From assembly GCA_017308345.1 (NCBI GenBank), contig JAFKFE010000181.1:1-8372 (forward strand): a stretch of DNA of 8,372 bases, in the 5' to 3' direction. The notes below the pieces were generated by a model that was not told where the DNA came from, searched no databases, and saw only the letters and a program-made list of their open reading frames with translations. The stretch comes from Alphaproteobacteria bacterium (lineage in GTDB: Bacteria; Pseudomonadota; Alphaproteobacteria; Rhizobiales; Rhizobiaceae). A program made the translations under genes and the position numbers. This document shows positions 1-6,140 of this stretch, piece after piece (position 1 is the first letter of the stretch; each line of letters starts with the position of its first letter).

Positions 1-871
1 TCAGCCCGATCCGCCGCCAGCCGCGCCAGGAAAGGTCGAGGCGCAGCGACCACGCCATCAGCGCCACCGCCGCCAGGAAGATGACGATCGGCGCGGCGTA
101 AGGCATGGCGGCTTCGACCTTGATGCTGTGCACCTCGACCGAGCTCGCGATCTGCAGTGCGCCGCCGAACAGGAACAGGGCCGTGAAGGCAAGGCGCGGC
201 GGGGTTGTCGCCTTGAAGCGCATCAGCCAGATCAGCACGCCGACGGCGAAGAACGCGCCGTGATGCACAAGGGCCAACTGCAGCCAGCGGGTCTCGGCCA
301 GATCGGTCCAGCCGAAAGCGAAATAGAGGCACCAGAACAAGGTGCTGGCGAGGCCGATGACGATGGCGACGGTCTCCATCAGGTCGAAGCGGCCGAGCCG
401 CAGCAGGACCCAGACGATGGCGTAGAACGCGATCTCGATGCCGAGCGTCCAGTAGACGCTGTCCACCCATGGCTCGAAGGGCACGAACAGCCCGGTGCGG
501 ACAAGCCGGATCACGGCGTCCGTCGGCCAGGAGAGGCCCGCCATCAGCAGCACGATCGCGGAGATCGGCGCGCAGACCCAGACCGCCGGCACCAGCCGTC
601 GGAAGCGCGCCTCGAAGAATTTCAGCGGCGTCGAGTTCTCGGCGCTGAAGGCGATGACGAAGCCGCTGATGACGAAGAACACCTGCACGCCGACCCAGCC
701 GGAACCGACAAAGGCCATTTCGGGATGGGGCGGGATTCCGCCGGCGGCGCGCGCCGAGACGCCGTTCGGGAAAGCCCAGATCCAGAAGCCATAGTGATAG
801 AACATCACCATGACGGCAGCCAGGAAACGCAGGATGTCGACACCGCCGAATGTCGTCTTGTGCTGAGCCAT
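1..871 (-). CDS. Acyltransferase-3 family membrane protein, C-terminus beyond left edge
   Basis: This is the N-terminal 290 residues of a multi-spanning membrane O-acyltransferase of the acyltransferase-3 (OafA/NodX/ExoZ-like) family. These enzymes move acetyl or other acyl groups from the cytoplasm onto envelope or secreted polysaccharides. Visible marks are the first-helix block RFLAAVMVMFYHY with the family His at residue 26, the GWVGVQVFFVISGF block at 58-71, the basic FFEARFRRLVPAVW loop at 85-98, and WTLGIEIAFY at 141-150. About eight hydrophobic segments can be counted. Family members usually run 340-400 residues, so roughly 50-100 residues are missing past the window edge. The ATG at 871 was chosen because the family's N-terminal block begins soon after it and a GAAGG lies about 7 bases upstream. 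It points the same way as prpE but is separated by 112 bases with a possible terminator, so it probably has its own promoter. The substrate cannot be told from sequence. Confidence 0.9.
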   Translation of the reverse strand, partial: MAQHKTTFGGVDILRFLAAVMVMFYHYGFWIWAFPNGVSARAAGGIPPHPEMAFVGSGWVGVQVFFVISGFVIAFSAENSTPLKFFEARFRRLVPAVWVCAPISAIVLLMAGLSWPTDAVIRLVRTGLFVPFEPWVDSVYWTLGIEIAFYAIVWVLLRLGRFDLMETVAIVIGLASTLFWCLYFAFGWTDLAETRWLQLALVHHGAFFAVGVLIWLMRFKATTPPRLAFTALFLFGGALQIASSVEVHSIKVEAAMPYAAPIVIFLAAVALMAWSLRLDLSWRGWRRIGL

Positions 872-914
872 GCCGTGCCTTCGGTATGGCCCCCCACGGC
901 AACCCTAGGCGCTA

Positions 915-930
915 TTGCTGCATTGCACAA
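915..930. promoter_or_regulatory. TTG/CAA-flanked TGCA-rich element upstream of the acyltransferase gene
   Basis: The 16 bases TTGCTGCATTGCACAA form an imperfect palindrome of TGCA units, centred about 50 bases upstream of the acyltransferase start. The bottom strand also offers a weak TTGTGC-N17-TAGGGT promoter-like pair, with this element over the -35 and spacer, where a repressor could act. TGC/GCA-rich operators of this general kind are known for the PhaR/AniA regulators of polyhydroxyalkanoate genes in alphaproteobacteria. That comparison is from memory and is only suggestive. Confidence 0.2.
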
Positions 931-932
931 CA

Positions 933-978
933 GGCGATTGCGCTGCGGGAGGATTTCGTTTTCCCGCCTGCGGTCGCC
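933..978 (-). terminator. Candidate hairpin terminator after prpE
   Basis: An interrupted inverted repeat starts 5 bases after the prpE stop codon. The outer arms are GGCGA (933-937) and TCGCC (974-978). The inner arms are GCGGGA (945-950) and TCCCGC (962-967), around an 11-base loop. The position fits a terminator for minus-strand transcription. No good T-tract follows on the minus strand, so a classical intrinsic terminator is not established. Confidence 0.3.
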
Positions 979-983
979 GCAAC

Positions 984-2891
984 CTATACCCCGATGCCGC
1001 GGCCGTTCAGCACCGCCGTGATCTCGTCGAGGATCAAGGGGTCGTCGATGGTCGCCGGCATCGCCCATTTCTCCTTGTCGGCGATCTTCTGCATCGTGCC
1101 GCGCAGGATCTTGCCGGAACGGGTCTTGGGCAGCCGCTTGATCGTCACCACGGTCTTGAAGGCGGCAACCGGGCCGATCCGCTCGCGCACCAGCCGCACG
1201 ACCTCGCTTTCGATCGCGCCGCTGTCGCGCGACACGCCGGCATTGAGCACAACGAAGCCGAGCGGCACCTGGCCCTTCATGGCATCGGCGATGCCGATGA
1301 CAGCGCATTCGGCGACATCGGGATGGGCGGCCAGCACTTCTTCCATGGCGCCGGTCGACAGACGGTGGCCGGCGACGTTGATGATGTCGTCGGTGCGGGC
1401 CATGACATAGAGGTAGCCGTCCTCGTCCATCATGCCGGCGTCGGCCGTCTTGTAGTAGCCGGGGAATTCCTCGAGGTAAGCTTGGCGGAAGCGGGCGTCG
1501 GCATTCCACAGCGTCGGCAGGCAGCCGGCGGGCAGCGGCAGCTTGACCACGACATTGCCGAGCGTGCCGCGCGGCACCTCGTGGCCGGCATCGTCGAGGA
1601 TGCGGATGTCGTAGCCCGGCATCGGCACGCCGGGCGAGCCGTATTTCACCGGCAACAGCCCGAGCCCGGCCGGGTTGGTCGTCATCGGCGAGCCGGTCTC
1701 GGTCTGCCACCAATGGTCGACGACCGGACGATCGAGCTTCTGCTCGGCCCATTTGATGGTTTCGGGGTCGGCGCGCTCGCCGGCCAGGAACAGGATGCGG
1801 AACTTGGACAGGTCGTATTTCGGCAAGAACTCGCCCTTGGGGTCCTGACCCTTGATGGCGCGGAACGCGGTCGGCGCCGTGAACAGCGCCACCACGCCAT
1901 GCTCGGAGATCACCCGCCAGTAGGTGCCGGCGTCCGGCGTGCCGATCGGCTTGCCTTCGAACAGCACGCTGGTGCAGCCGTGCAGCAGCGGCCCGTAGAC
2001 GATGTAGGAATGGCCGACCACCCAGCCGACGTCGGAAGCCGCCCAGAAGACTTCGCCCGGCTTGACGCCGAACTCGTTGTCCATGGTCCATTTCAGCGCG
2101 ACCATATGGCCGCCATTGTCGCGCACGATGCCCTTCGGCTGTCCCGTCGTGCCGGAAGTGTAGATGATGTAGAGCGGGTCGGTGGCCAGCACCGGCACGC
2201 AGTCGACATTGGCGCCGGCCGCCCGCTCGCGGGCAACCGCGTCCGCATAGTCGACGTCGTAATTGTCCTTCATCTCGCAACGCAGTTGCTCGCGCTGCAG
2301 GACGAGACAGGCGTCGGGCTTGTGCTTCGACATCTCGATCGCCTTGTCGAGCAGCGGCTTGTAGGCGACGATGCGTCCAGGCTCCAGGCCGCAGGAAGCG
2401 CTGATGATCAACTTCGGCCTGGCGTCGTCGATGCGCGTGGCGAGTTCATGCGAGGCGAAGCCTCCGAACACCACCGAATGCACGGCGCCCAGCCTCGCGC
2501 AGGCGAGCATGGCAATCGCCGCTTCCGCCACCATCGGCATGTAGATGATGACGCGGTCGCCCTTGCCGACGCCGCGATGCCTGATCACCGAGGCCAGCGC
2601 GACGACCTCGCGCTTCAGTTCGGCATAGGTGAATTTCCTGATCGTGCCGGTGATCGCGCTGTCATGGATCAGCGCCAGCTGGTCGGCGCGGCCGCCCGCG
2701 ACATGGCGGTCGACGGCGTTGTGGCAGGTATTGCAGGTGGCGCCGGTGAACCAGCGGCCATAGACGCCTTCCGCCGGATCGAAGACCTTTTCGGCCGGTG
2801 TGTACCAGTCGATCGCCTTCGCCGCTTCGGCCCAGAACCCTATGGGGTCGCGCTTCCAGCCCTCATAGACTTCACGGTAACGTGAGGCCAT
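984..2891 (-). CDS. prpE: Propionyl-CoA synthetase (propionate--CoA ligase)
   Basis: This is a cytoplasmic acyl-adenylate-forming enzyme of 635 residues, the usual PrpE length. It activates propionate with ATP and CoA to propionyl-CoA through a propionyl-AMP intermediate. The N-terminal ACS domain contains CNTCHNAVDR and VVFGGFASHELATRIDDARP, which favour PrpE over acetyl-CoA synthetase. The ATP-binding loop YTSGTTGQPKG begins at residue 244, followed by SDVGWVVGHSYIVYGP, then WWQTETG and the ARTDDIINVAGHRL hinge. The C-terminal PKTRSGKILRG places the catalytic lysine at K594; in this family that lysine is the target of inhibitory Gcn5-type acetylation. The start is secured by a strong Shine-Dalgarno. 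No methylcitrate or methylmalonyl pathway genes are adjacent, so the fate of propionyl-CoA here is not shown. Acetate or other short acids could be secondary substrates. Confidence 0.93.
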   Translation of the reverse strand: MASRYREVYEGWKRDPIGFWAEAAKAIDWYTPAEKVFDPAEGVYGRWFTGATCNTCHNAVDRHVAGGRADQLALIHDSAITGTIRKFTYAELKREVVALASVIRHRGVGKGDRVIIYMPMVAEAAIAMLACARLGAVHSVVFGGFASHELATRIDDARPKLIISASCGLEPGRIVAYKPLLDKAIEMSKHKPDACLVLQREQLRCEMKDNYDVDYADAVARERAAGANVDCVPVLATDPLYIIYTSGTTGQPKGIVRDNGGHMVALKWTMDNEFGVKPGEVFWAASDVGWVVGHSYIVYGPLLHGCTSVLFEGKPIGTPDAGTYWRVISEHGVVALFTAPTAFRAIKGQDPKGEFLPKYDLSKFRILFLAGERADPETIKWAEQKLDRPVVDHWWQTETGSPMTTNPAGLGLLPVKYGSPGVPMPGYDIRILDDAGHEVPRGTLGNVVVKLPLPAGCLPTLWNADARFRQAYLEEFPGYYKTADAGMMDEDGYLYVMARTDDIINVAGHRLSTGAMEEVLAAHPDVAECAVIGIADAMKGQVPLGFVVLNAGVSRDSGAIESEVVRLVRERIGPVAAFKTVVTIKRLPKTRSGKILRGTMQKIADKEKWAMPATIDDPLILDEITAVLNGRGIGV

Positions 2892-2899
2892 CGATATTT

Positions 2900-2905
2900 C
2901 CTCCC
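2900..2905 (-). promoter_or_regulatory. Shine-Dalgarno of prpE
   Basis: The bottom strand reads GGGAGG, followed by 8 bases and then the ATG of prpE. This is a near-perfect anti-16S match at good spacing, and it fixes the start at 2891. Confidence 0.8.
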
Positions 2906-2977
2906 AGGACGTTTTGGTGTCTGGGAATAGCCTAAGTCGCTTTTATAGGCCATGTCTTCCTGAGCTTTCGTCGAATC

Positions 2978-3045
2978 GCCGGCTAACGCCCCGTTCGGCG
3001 CCTCCGTCGGCGGCGCCGCTGTCGCTGTCCGCGATGTGAGCCGGC
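2978..3045 (-). other. Nested inverted repeats in the prpE leader
   Basis: Between the small membrane-protein gene and prpE lies a 154-base gap. It holds an outer 7-bp pair (GCCGGCT at 2978-2984 with AGCCGGC at 3039-3045) enclosing a perfect 7-bp hairpin (CGGCGCC at 2996-3002 with GGCGCCG at 3012-3018, 9-base loop). It begins right after the small gene's stop codon. It could terminate or attenuate readthrough into prpE, but there is no T-run, and GC-rich DNA gives such repeats by chance. The rest of the gap (2906-2977) includes a bottom-strand CTATAA without a matching -35 box. Confidence 0.25.
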
Positions 3046-3162
3046 TTAAAGCGGCAGCGCCACCAGCATCAGCCCGACGCCGCCGGCGATCAGTATAGCC
3101 GCCGCAAGCGCCTTCCGATGGCGCTCGAACGCTGTCGGAGCCCGTTCCCAATTGTAACGCAT
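3046..3162 (-). CDS. Small single-span membrane protein (38 aa), unrecognised
   Basis: The product has 38 residues. A charged N-terminal part (MRYNWERAPTAFERHRK, residues 1-17) is followed by one hydrophobic span (about 18-38, AAAILIAGGVGLMLVALPL) that reaches the C-terminus. This is the layout of a tiny single-pass inner-membrane protein, with the basic end presumably cytoplasmic. No family was recognised. Support comes from an ATG with a strong Shine-Dalgarno 8 bases upstream, a TTGCCA-N17-CTATGA promoter-like pair further upstream, and a clear amphipathic-then-hydrophobic pattern rather than the Arg/Ala-rich nonsense typical of GC-rich shadow frames. It lies on the same strand as prpE, 154 bases upstream, and diverges from the PqqD-like gene. 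A link to either is not demonstrated. A chance frame remains possible because it is so short. Confidence 0.6.
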   Translation of the reverse strand: MRYNWERAPTAFERHRKALAAAILIAGGVGLMLVALPL

Positions 3163-3170
3163 ACGGATCA

Positions 3171-3177
3171 CTCCCCC
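3171..3177 (-). promoter_or_regulatory. Shine-Dalgarno of the 38-aa membrane protein
   Basis: The bottom strand reads GGGGGAG, followed by 8 bases and then ATG at 3162. It is one of the main reasons for calling this very short gene. Confidence 0.55.
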
Positions 3178-3191
3178 AAAGCCCGGCGGAC

Positions 3192-3220
3192 TCATAGCTT
3201 ACCTAGGGGCAGGATGGCAA
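3192..3220 (-). promoter_or_regulatory. Candidate sigma-70-type promoter for the 38-aa gene
   Basis: On the bottom strand TTGCCA (3215-3220) is separated by exactly 17 bases from CTATGA (3192-3197). This resembles the TTGAC/CTATAT boxes known from rhizobial housekeeping promoters. A start near 3185 would give a leader of about 22 bases carrying the Shine-Dalgarno. The -10 match is only partial. Confidence 0.35.
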
Positions 3221-3310
3221 CCCTGGCGCGGGGAGGCCGTTCTGGCCGAGGGCGCGCACATCCACAGACAATGGACAGCATCGCGCCACCGCGCTAATTG
3301 CTCTCGATCG

Positions 3311-3317
3311 AAGGGAG
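3311..3317 (+). promoter_or_regulatory. Shine-Dalgarno fixing the start of the PqqD-like gene
   Basis: AAGGGAG lies 7 bases before the ATG at 3325. It selects that ATG over an in-frame TTG at 3298, which has no comparable site and would add nine residues outside the conserved domain. Confidence 0.7.
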
Positions 3318-3324
3318 TGGGCGA

Positions 3325-3612
3325 ATGGCTGAAATCGGTTCTGAAACGGTGCTGCGCATGGCGGACGACGCGTCCGTGCAGCATGTAGGCGATGGCGCCG
3401 TCGTGCTTTTGGCGCGCAGCGGCCAGCTCTACACCTGCAACGACACGACCGAGGCCTTTCTCGACAAGGTCGACGGCGCGCGCAACCTCGACCAGATCGT
3501 CGGCCTGTTGACGGACGAATTCGACGTCGACAGGGTGACGCTCGACGAGGACATGGCAGCGCTGGCCGCCGAACTGGTGGCCGAAGGCATCCTCGCCGAC
3601 CCGAACGCGTGA
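3325..3612 (+). CDS. PqqD-family RiPP recognition protein (lasso B1-like)
   Basis: This 95-residue protein is the size of a stand-alone PqqD/RRE domain. The pattern is typical: a beta-rich N-terminal part (V26-VLLARSGQLYTCN-39), an invariant-looking N39 followed by helix TTEAFLDKVDG (41-51), an LDQIVGLL helix (55-62), an acidic DEFDVD turn (64-69), and a final helix ending in ELVAEGIL (83-90). In RiPP pathways such proteins bind the leader of a precursor peptide and present it to the processing enzymes. In lasso-peptide systems the split B1 protein serves the B2 protease. Its stop codon overlaps the ATG of the B2-like gene (TGATG), implying translational coupling. In other systems PqqD-like proteins accompany HprK-related kinases with no known peptide, so the ligand here is open. 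The first gene of the cassette, it is presumably controlled from the divergent region upstream. Confidence 0.85.
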   Translation: MAEIGSETVLRMADDASVQHVGDGAVVLLARSGQLYTCNDTTEAFLDKVDGARNLDQIVGLLTDEFDVDRVTLDEDMAALAAELVAEGILADPNA

Positions 3613-4043
3613 TGGCCGACGGACCGTTCCTGCGTATCCTGTTCCGTGTCCATCTGTGGCTCAGCGCCAGGCTGATGCCGGCGCTGGTCGGGCGGCGCGA
3701 TTTCGAAGGCGTGTTGAAACTGGCGCCGCTGCGCTCGCCGGCGCCCTATCGTGGCTTGCCCTGGACCTATATCGTGCAGCGCGTCAACCGAACGGTGCGG
3801 CGCCCCTGGTTCATGCGCGACCGCAGATGTCTTCGCGAGGGTCTGCTGGGCTTTCGCTTTCTGCGGATGGCGGGCCTCGATCCGGAGCTGCGTTTCGGCG
3901 TCGATGCCAAATCGATGCACGAGCCCCGCCTGTCGGCGCATTGCTGGGTCTGCCTCGACGGCAGGCCAGTGGTCAGCGACAGCCAGCCCGGCATGGTGGA
4001 AATCTACCGCCACCCGCGCGGCTTGAAGGCGCCCGCCGCGTGA
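3612..4043 (+). CDS. Lasso-peptide B2-like transglutaminase-fold protease
   Basis: This 143-residue protein belongs to the transglutaminase-like family PF13471 (lasso peptide biosynthesis B2/McjB C-terminal type), whose members are cysteine proteases that remove the leader of a RiPP precursor. The core CLREGLLGFRFLRMAGL puts the candidate nucleophile at C73. LSAHCWVCLDG puts the catalytic His at H110, and D116 or D123 (in GRPVVSD) would complete the triad. The N-terminal 60 residues, with VHLWLSARLMPALV, are helical and partly hydrophobic, as in other B2 proteins. The ATG at 3612 shares its A with the upstream stop; a GTG three bases earlier is less likely. The end overlaps the kinase start by four bases. 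The usual AHAWVE is AHCWVC here, giving two extra cysteines. Function as a leader peptidase is inferred from family, and no substrate peptide is visible. Confidence 0.83.
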   Translation: MADGPFLRILFRVHLWLSARLMPALVGRRDFEGVLKLAPLRSPAPYRGLPWTYIVQRVNRTVRRPWFMRDRRCLREGLLGFRFLRMAGLDPELRFGVDAKSMHEPRLSAHCWVCLDGRPVVSDSQPGMVEIYRHPRGLKAPAA

Positions 4044-5026
4044 ACGGCCGGACAACCACTTTCCGCTACGACCTCGAAGGCCAGGTCATTGGCGTCACCG
4101 CCGCGCGCGCCGACCTCTGGCCGAGCTTCGACCTGATGCTCGGCGCCCTGCGCGTGAACGAGCCTGTCCGGCCCGGCTTCCGCGTCGACATCGTCGAGAC
4201 GTTGCAACTGCAGGAGAACCCCGAAGGGAAATTGGCTTTCGACGGCGAAGTGCCGATGGATGGCCATTGCCGCATGATCGACGCCGGAAGCGTCTTCCAT
4301 CTCGTCTTTCCAGGTCAGCAGACCGTGTCGATCCACGATGGCGAGGGCCGGGCCGAAATTCGTCTTCATCCCGACAGCAAGATCAAGTGGACCCTGCTGA
4401 TGATGGTGCTGGATGCGGCGCTCGATGCGGACAGCCAGCATATGCTGCACACCGCGGGGCTTACCTTGCCTGGAAAGGACGGCCTGGTTCTCGTTCATGC
4501 GCCGAGCGGCACGGGCAAGTCGACGACGTCGCTGGCGCTTGCGTCGCGAGGCTTCGGCCTTTGCTCGGACGACGTGATGATCCTCAAGACGGGCGTGCAG
4601 GGCATCACGGCCTGGGGCATGCCGCGCAAGGTGAAGGTTCACCGCAACACGGCAATGATGCTGCCTTTTGTCGGACCTTGCCTGGGCGAAAAGTGGGACG
4701 CCGAGGGCGAGCAGGCCGTCTCGCTGGACTGCCTCGGTGAAATCATTCGCGTCGAGGATGTGCGCGCCAGACCCGTCGCCGCGCTCCTGAATCTTGCGCG
4801 CTCGGCGGACACCGAGACCCGGTTGCTGGCCATGGCCAGGGCCGACGCGATGGTGGCTTTGGCCGCCGACAATGTGCGGACCGGCATGACCGGCCTGTTG
4901 CCGCTGCAGAAAAGGCGCATGGCGATGATCGCGGCCCTGGTGAAGGCGGTGCCGACCTTCACGCTGGAAGTCGGCTCGAGCCCGGCCGACGCGGCGGCAC
5001 TGATCCGCGCCGCGATCGATCTTTGA
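4040..5026 (+). CDS. HPr-kinase-related P-loop kinase of a RiPP/HprK-related cassette
   Basis: This protein has 328 residues when read from the GTG at 4040, which overlaps the previous stop as GTGA. The open frame continues much further upstream, but only as a shadow of the B2-like gene, and a GAAGG lies about 10 bases before this GTG. The N-terminal half (1-130) is a beta-rich region without a recognised motif. The C-terminal half is the kinase domain: Walker A PSGTGKST at 155-162 with K160, then LCSDDVMIL with the metal/catalytic acidic pair D177-D178. The LEIRG-type signature of true HPr kinase/phosphorylases was not found, so it is a related kinase rather than the regulator of HPr. Homologues in lasso clusters phosphorylate the C-terminal residue of the precursor peptide, but HprK-related kinases in other cassettes have no known substrate. 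Its partners are the PqqD-like and B2-like genes. Confidence 0.83.
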   Translation: MNGRTTTFRYDLEGQVIGVTAARADLWPSFDLMLGALRVNEPVRPGFRVDIVETLQLQENPEGKLAFDGEVPMDGHCRMIDAGSVFHLVFPGQQTVSIHDGEGRAEIRLHPDSKIKWTLLMMVLDAALDADSQHMLHTAGLTLPGKDGLVLVHAPSGTGKSTTSLALASRGFGLCSDDVMILKTGVQGITAWGMPRKVKVHRNTAMMLPFVGPCLGEKWDAEGEQAVSLDCLGEIIRVEDVRARPVAALLNLARSADTETRLLAMARADAMVALAADNVRTGMTGLLPLQKRRMAMIAALVKAVPTFTLEVGSSPADAAALIRAAIDL

Positions 5027-5040
5027 ATGGATCGCGACGC
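5007..5040. terminator. Inverted repeat between convergent kinase and nucleotidyltransferase genes
   Basis: GCGCCGCGATC (5007-5017) and GATCGCGACGC (5030-5040) pair over 11 positions with one mismatch around a 12-base loop that contains the kinase stop codon. It fills most of the 20-base gap between the converging genes, so one structure could stop transcription from both sides. Neither strand has a following T-run, so Rho-independent action is uncertain. Confidence 0.35.
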
Positions 5041-5046
5041 TTCCGC

Positions 5047-6105
5047 TCAGGCTGGATAGGGCCGCGCCCGCGCAAGCCTCTGCACCCAGCGGAAGGCGTC
5101 GCGGCTAAGGCGCGAGCGAAGCTTTTCGCGCGAGTTGACACGCAGCAGCATGTTGCCGGTGATCAGCCATTTCGCCAGTCGTATCGAGAGGTCCGGCTTG
5201 ATGCGGCTGGCGAGCTCGATCGCGCGCGGCGCGTCGAACAGATGGCCGGTCACGTTGAGGACCGTCGCCAGTTCGAGCTCGATGCCGGCCATGCGCGCGG
5301 CCTCGAGCAGCCGCGCTTCCTCTTCCGGCGATTTCAGCGCCCGCACGCCTTGCAGCACGTCGACGCAGAGCTGCAGCCGGTGGAATTTGTGGCCGCCGGC
5401 GGCATGAACGATGGCGATGGTGAGCAGCGCCGCCGGCGTATCTGTGTGGTCGCCGTCGATCGCTTTAAGCTCGCGAAAACCGAGCGAAAGCCGGCGTCGC
5501 ATGCCGGTGTCGTGCACCAGGTTGCCATGCAGCTCGATCAGCAGGCTGGAGTTCTCTTTCTCCAGCCATTTGAACTCCTGCAACTTGCGCGACTCGGCCT
5601 CGTCGCTACCGAGCTCGAAGCCGCATTCGGCGATGGTCCTGTTGGCCTCCTCGATGCTGTCGGGGTCGACGAGGATGTCGATGTCGGTGAACGGCCGGTC
5701 GGCAAGCTGGCCATAGAGCCTGCGCGCGAACACCGGTCCCTTCACGATCCGGGCTTGAACGCCTTTCGCCGCAAGCGCCTTCATGATGCGGTCGCCATGG
5801 TACTGCAGCAGCATCGACTGGCCGGTCGCAACGGTGGCCTGGTCTCGCAGCTCGGCGAGCTTCCGCAGCAGCCTCGCGTCATTCGGCAGATCGGCGTCGC
5901 CGCGTTCCCTAAGCTTGCGCAGCACGATCGGCATCACGCCGTGGAACTCGGCATTGGCCAGCAGCGCCATCAGATCGCTCGCGCAAACGTCCTTGCCCCA
6001 ATCAGCGGGCGCTTCCGGGTCGGCAAGCTTGATCAGCAGTTTTTCCTGGGCAGGCGAAAGTTTGGGCAGCATCGTTGAGGCAAACAGCAGCAAGGTTCCG
6101 TGCAT
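5047..6105 (-). CDS. Nucleotidyltransferase family protein (PF14907 type)
   Basis: This 352-residue protein is of the uncharacterised nucleotidyltransferase family often found beside HprK-related kinases and lasso genes. The catalytic region reads VKGPVFARRLYG, then RPFTDIDILVDP, with the metal-binding pair D141 and D143 typical of polymerase-beta-fold nucleotidyltransferases. A further conserved-looking block is LLIELHGNLVHD. N- and C-terminal parts are helical. Start choice is uncertain: ATG 6105 is used here, but ATG 6072 (MLPKLSPAQEK) is equally good by homology-like content and neither has a clear Shine-Dalgarno. It converges on the kinase gene yet follows dhaK by about 35 bases on the same strand, so it is probably co-transcribed with the dha genes. 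It presumably transfers a nucleotide to some small molecule or peptide product of the neighbouring cassette. That is inference; the substrate is unknown. Confidence 0.8.
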   Translation of the reverse strand: MHGTLLLFASTMLPKLSPAQEKLLIKLADPEAPADWGKDVCASDLMALLANAEFHGVMPIVLRKLRERGDADLPNDARLLRKLAELRDQATVATGQSMLLQYHGDRIMKALAAKGVQARIVKGPVFARRLYGQLADRPFTDIDILVDPDSIEEANRTIAECGFELGSDEAESRKLQEFKWLEKENSSLLIELHGNLVHDTGMRRRLSLGFRELKAIDGDHTDTPAALLTIAIVHAAGGHKFHRLQLCVDVLQGVRALKSPEEEARLLEAARMAGIELELATVLNVTGHLFDAPRAIELASRIKPDLSIRLAKWLITGNMLLRVNSREKLRSRLSRDAFRWVQRLARARPYPA

Positions 6106-6140
6106 GCTTGCCAGAAAAGCTCGCGGGAGGCCAGCGGGGC

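Larger units (their letters stand above)
3163..3324. other. Divergent intergenic region between the small membrane gene and the PqqD-kinase operon
   Basis: These 162 bases must carry the promoter of the plus-strand cassette, but no convincing sigma-70 pair was found on that strand. A 27-codon plus-strand frame (3214-3297) follows an AGGGG, but its product does not look like a RiPP precursor. A TCGATCGA palindrome (3304-3311) sits just before the Shine-Dalgarno of the PqqD-like gene. Confidence 0.4.

Noticed and set aside
128..1021. Open plus-strand frame opposite the acyltransferase gene
   Set aside because: The product is a charged, low-complexity sequence. The minus strand gives a clear acyltransferase-3 protein that runs off the window edge.
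915..2885. Long open plus-strand frame antisense to prpE
   Set aside because: It mirrors prpE codons in GC-rich DNA. The translation is Arg/Ala/Asp/His-rich with no domain, while the opposite strand encodes a full recognised enzyme.
2840..3151. Minus-strand frame of about 103 codons overlapping the prpE start
   Set aside because: It covers the prpE ribosome site and start in another frame, lacks its own Shine-Dalgarno, and its sequence resembles no protein. The 38-residue frame in this stretch is better supported.
3214..3297. 27-codon plus-strand frame ahead of the PqqD-like gene, considered as a RiPP precursor
   Set aside because: It has an AGGGG upstream and a Thr near the end (QTMDSIAPPR), but the would-be core has only seven residues, does not begin with Gly, Ala, Ser or Cys, and has no Asp/Glu at ring position 7-9. 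The leader is Arg/Gly-rich, as expected by chance.
3656..4039. Possible 128-residue N-terminal extension of the kinase
   Set aside because: It overlaps the B2-like gene in another frame and is Arg/Ala-rich. The GTGA junction at 4040 gives a normal start for the family.
5023..6078. Open plus-strand frame opposite the nucleotidyltransferase gene
   Set aside because: Low-complexity GC-driven composition and no recognisable domain; the minus strand carries the real gene.
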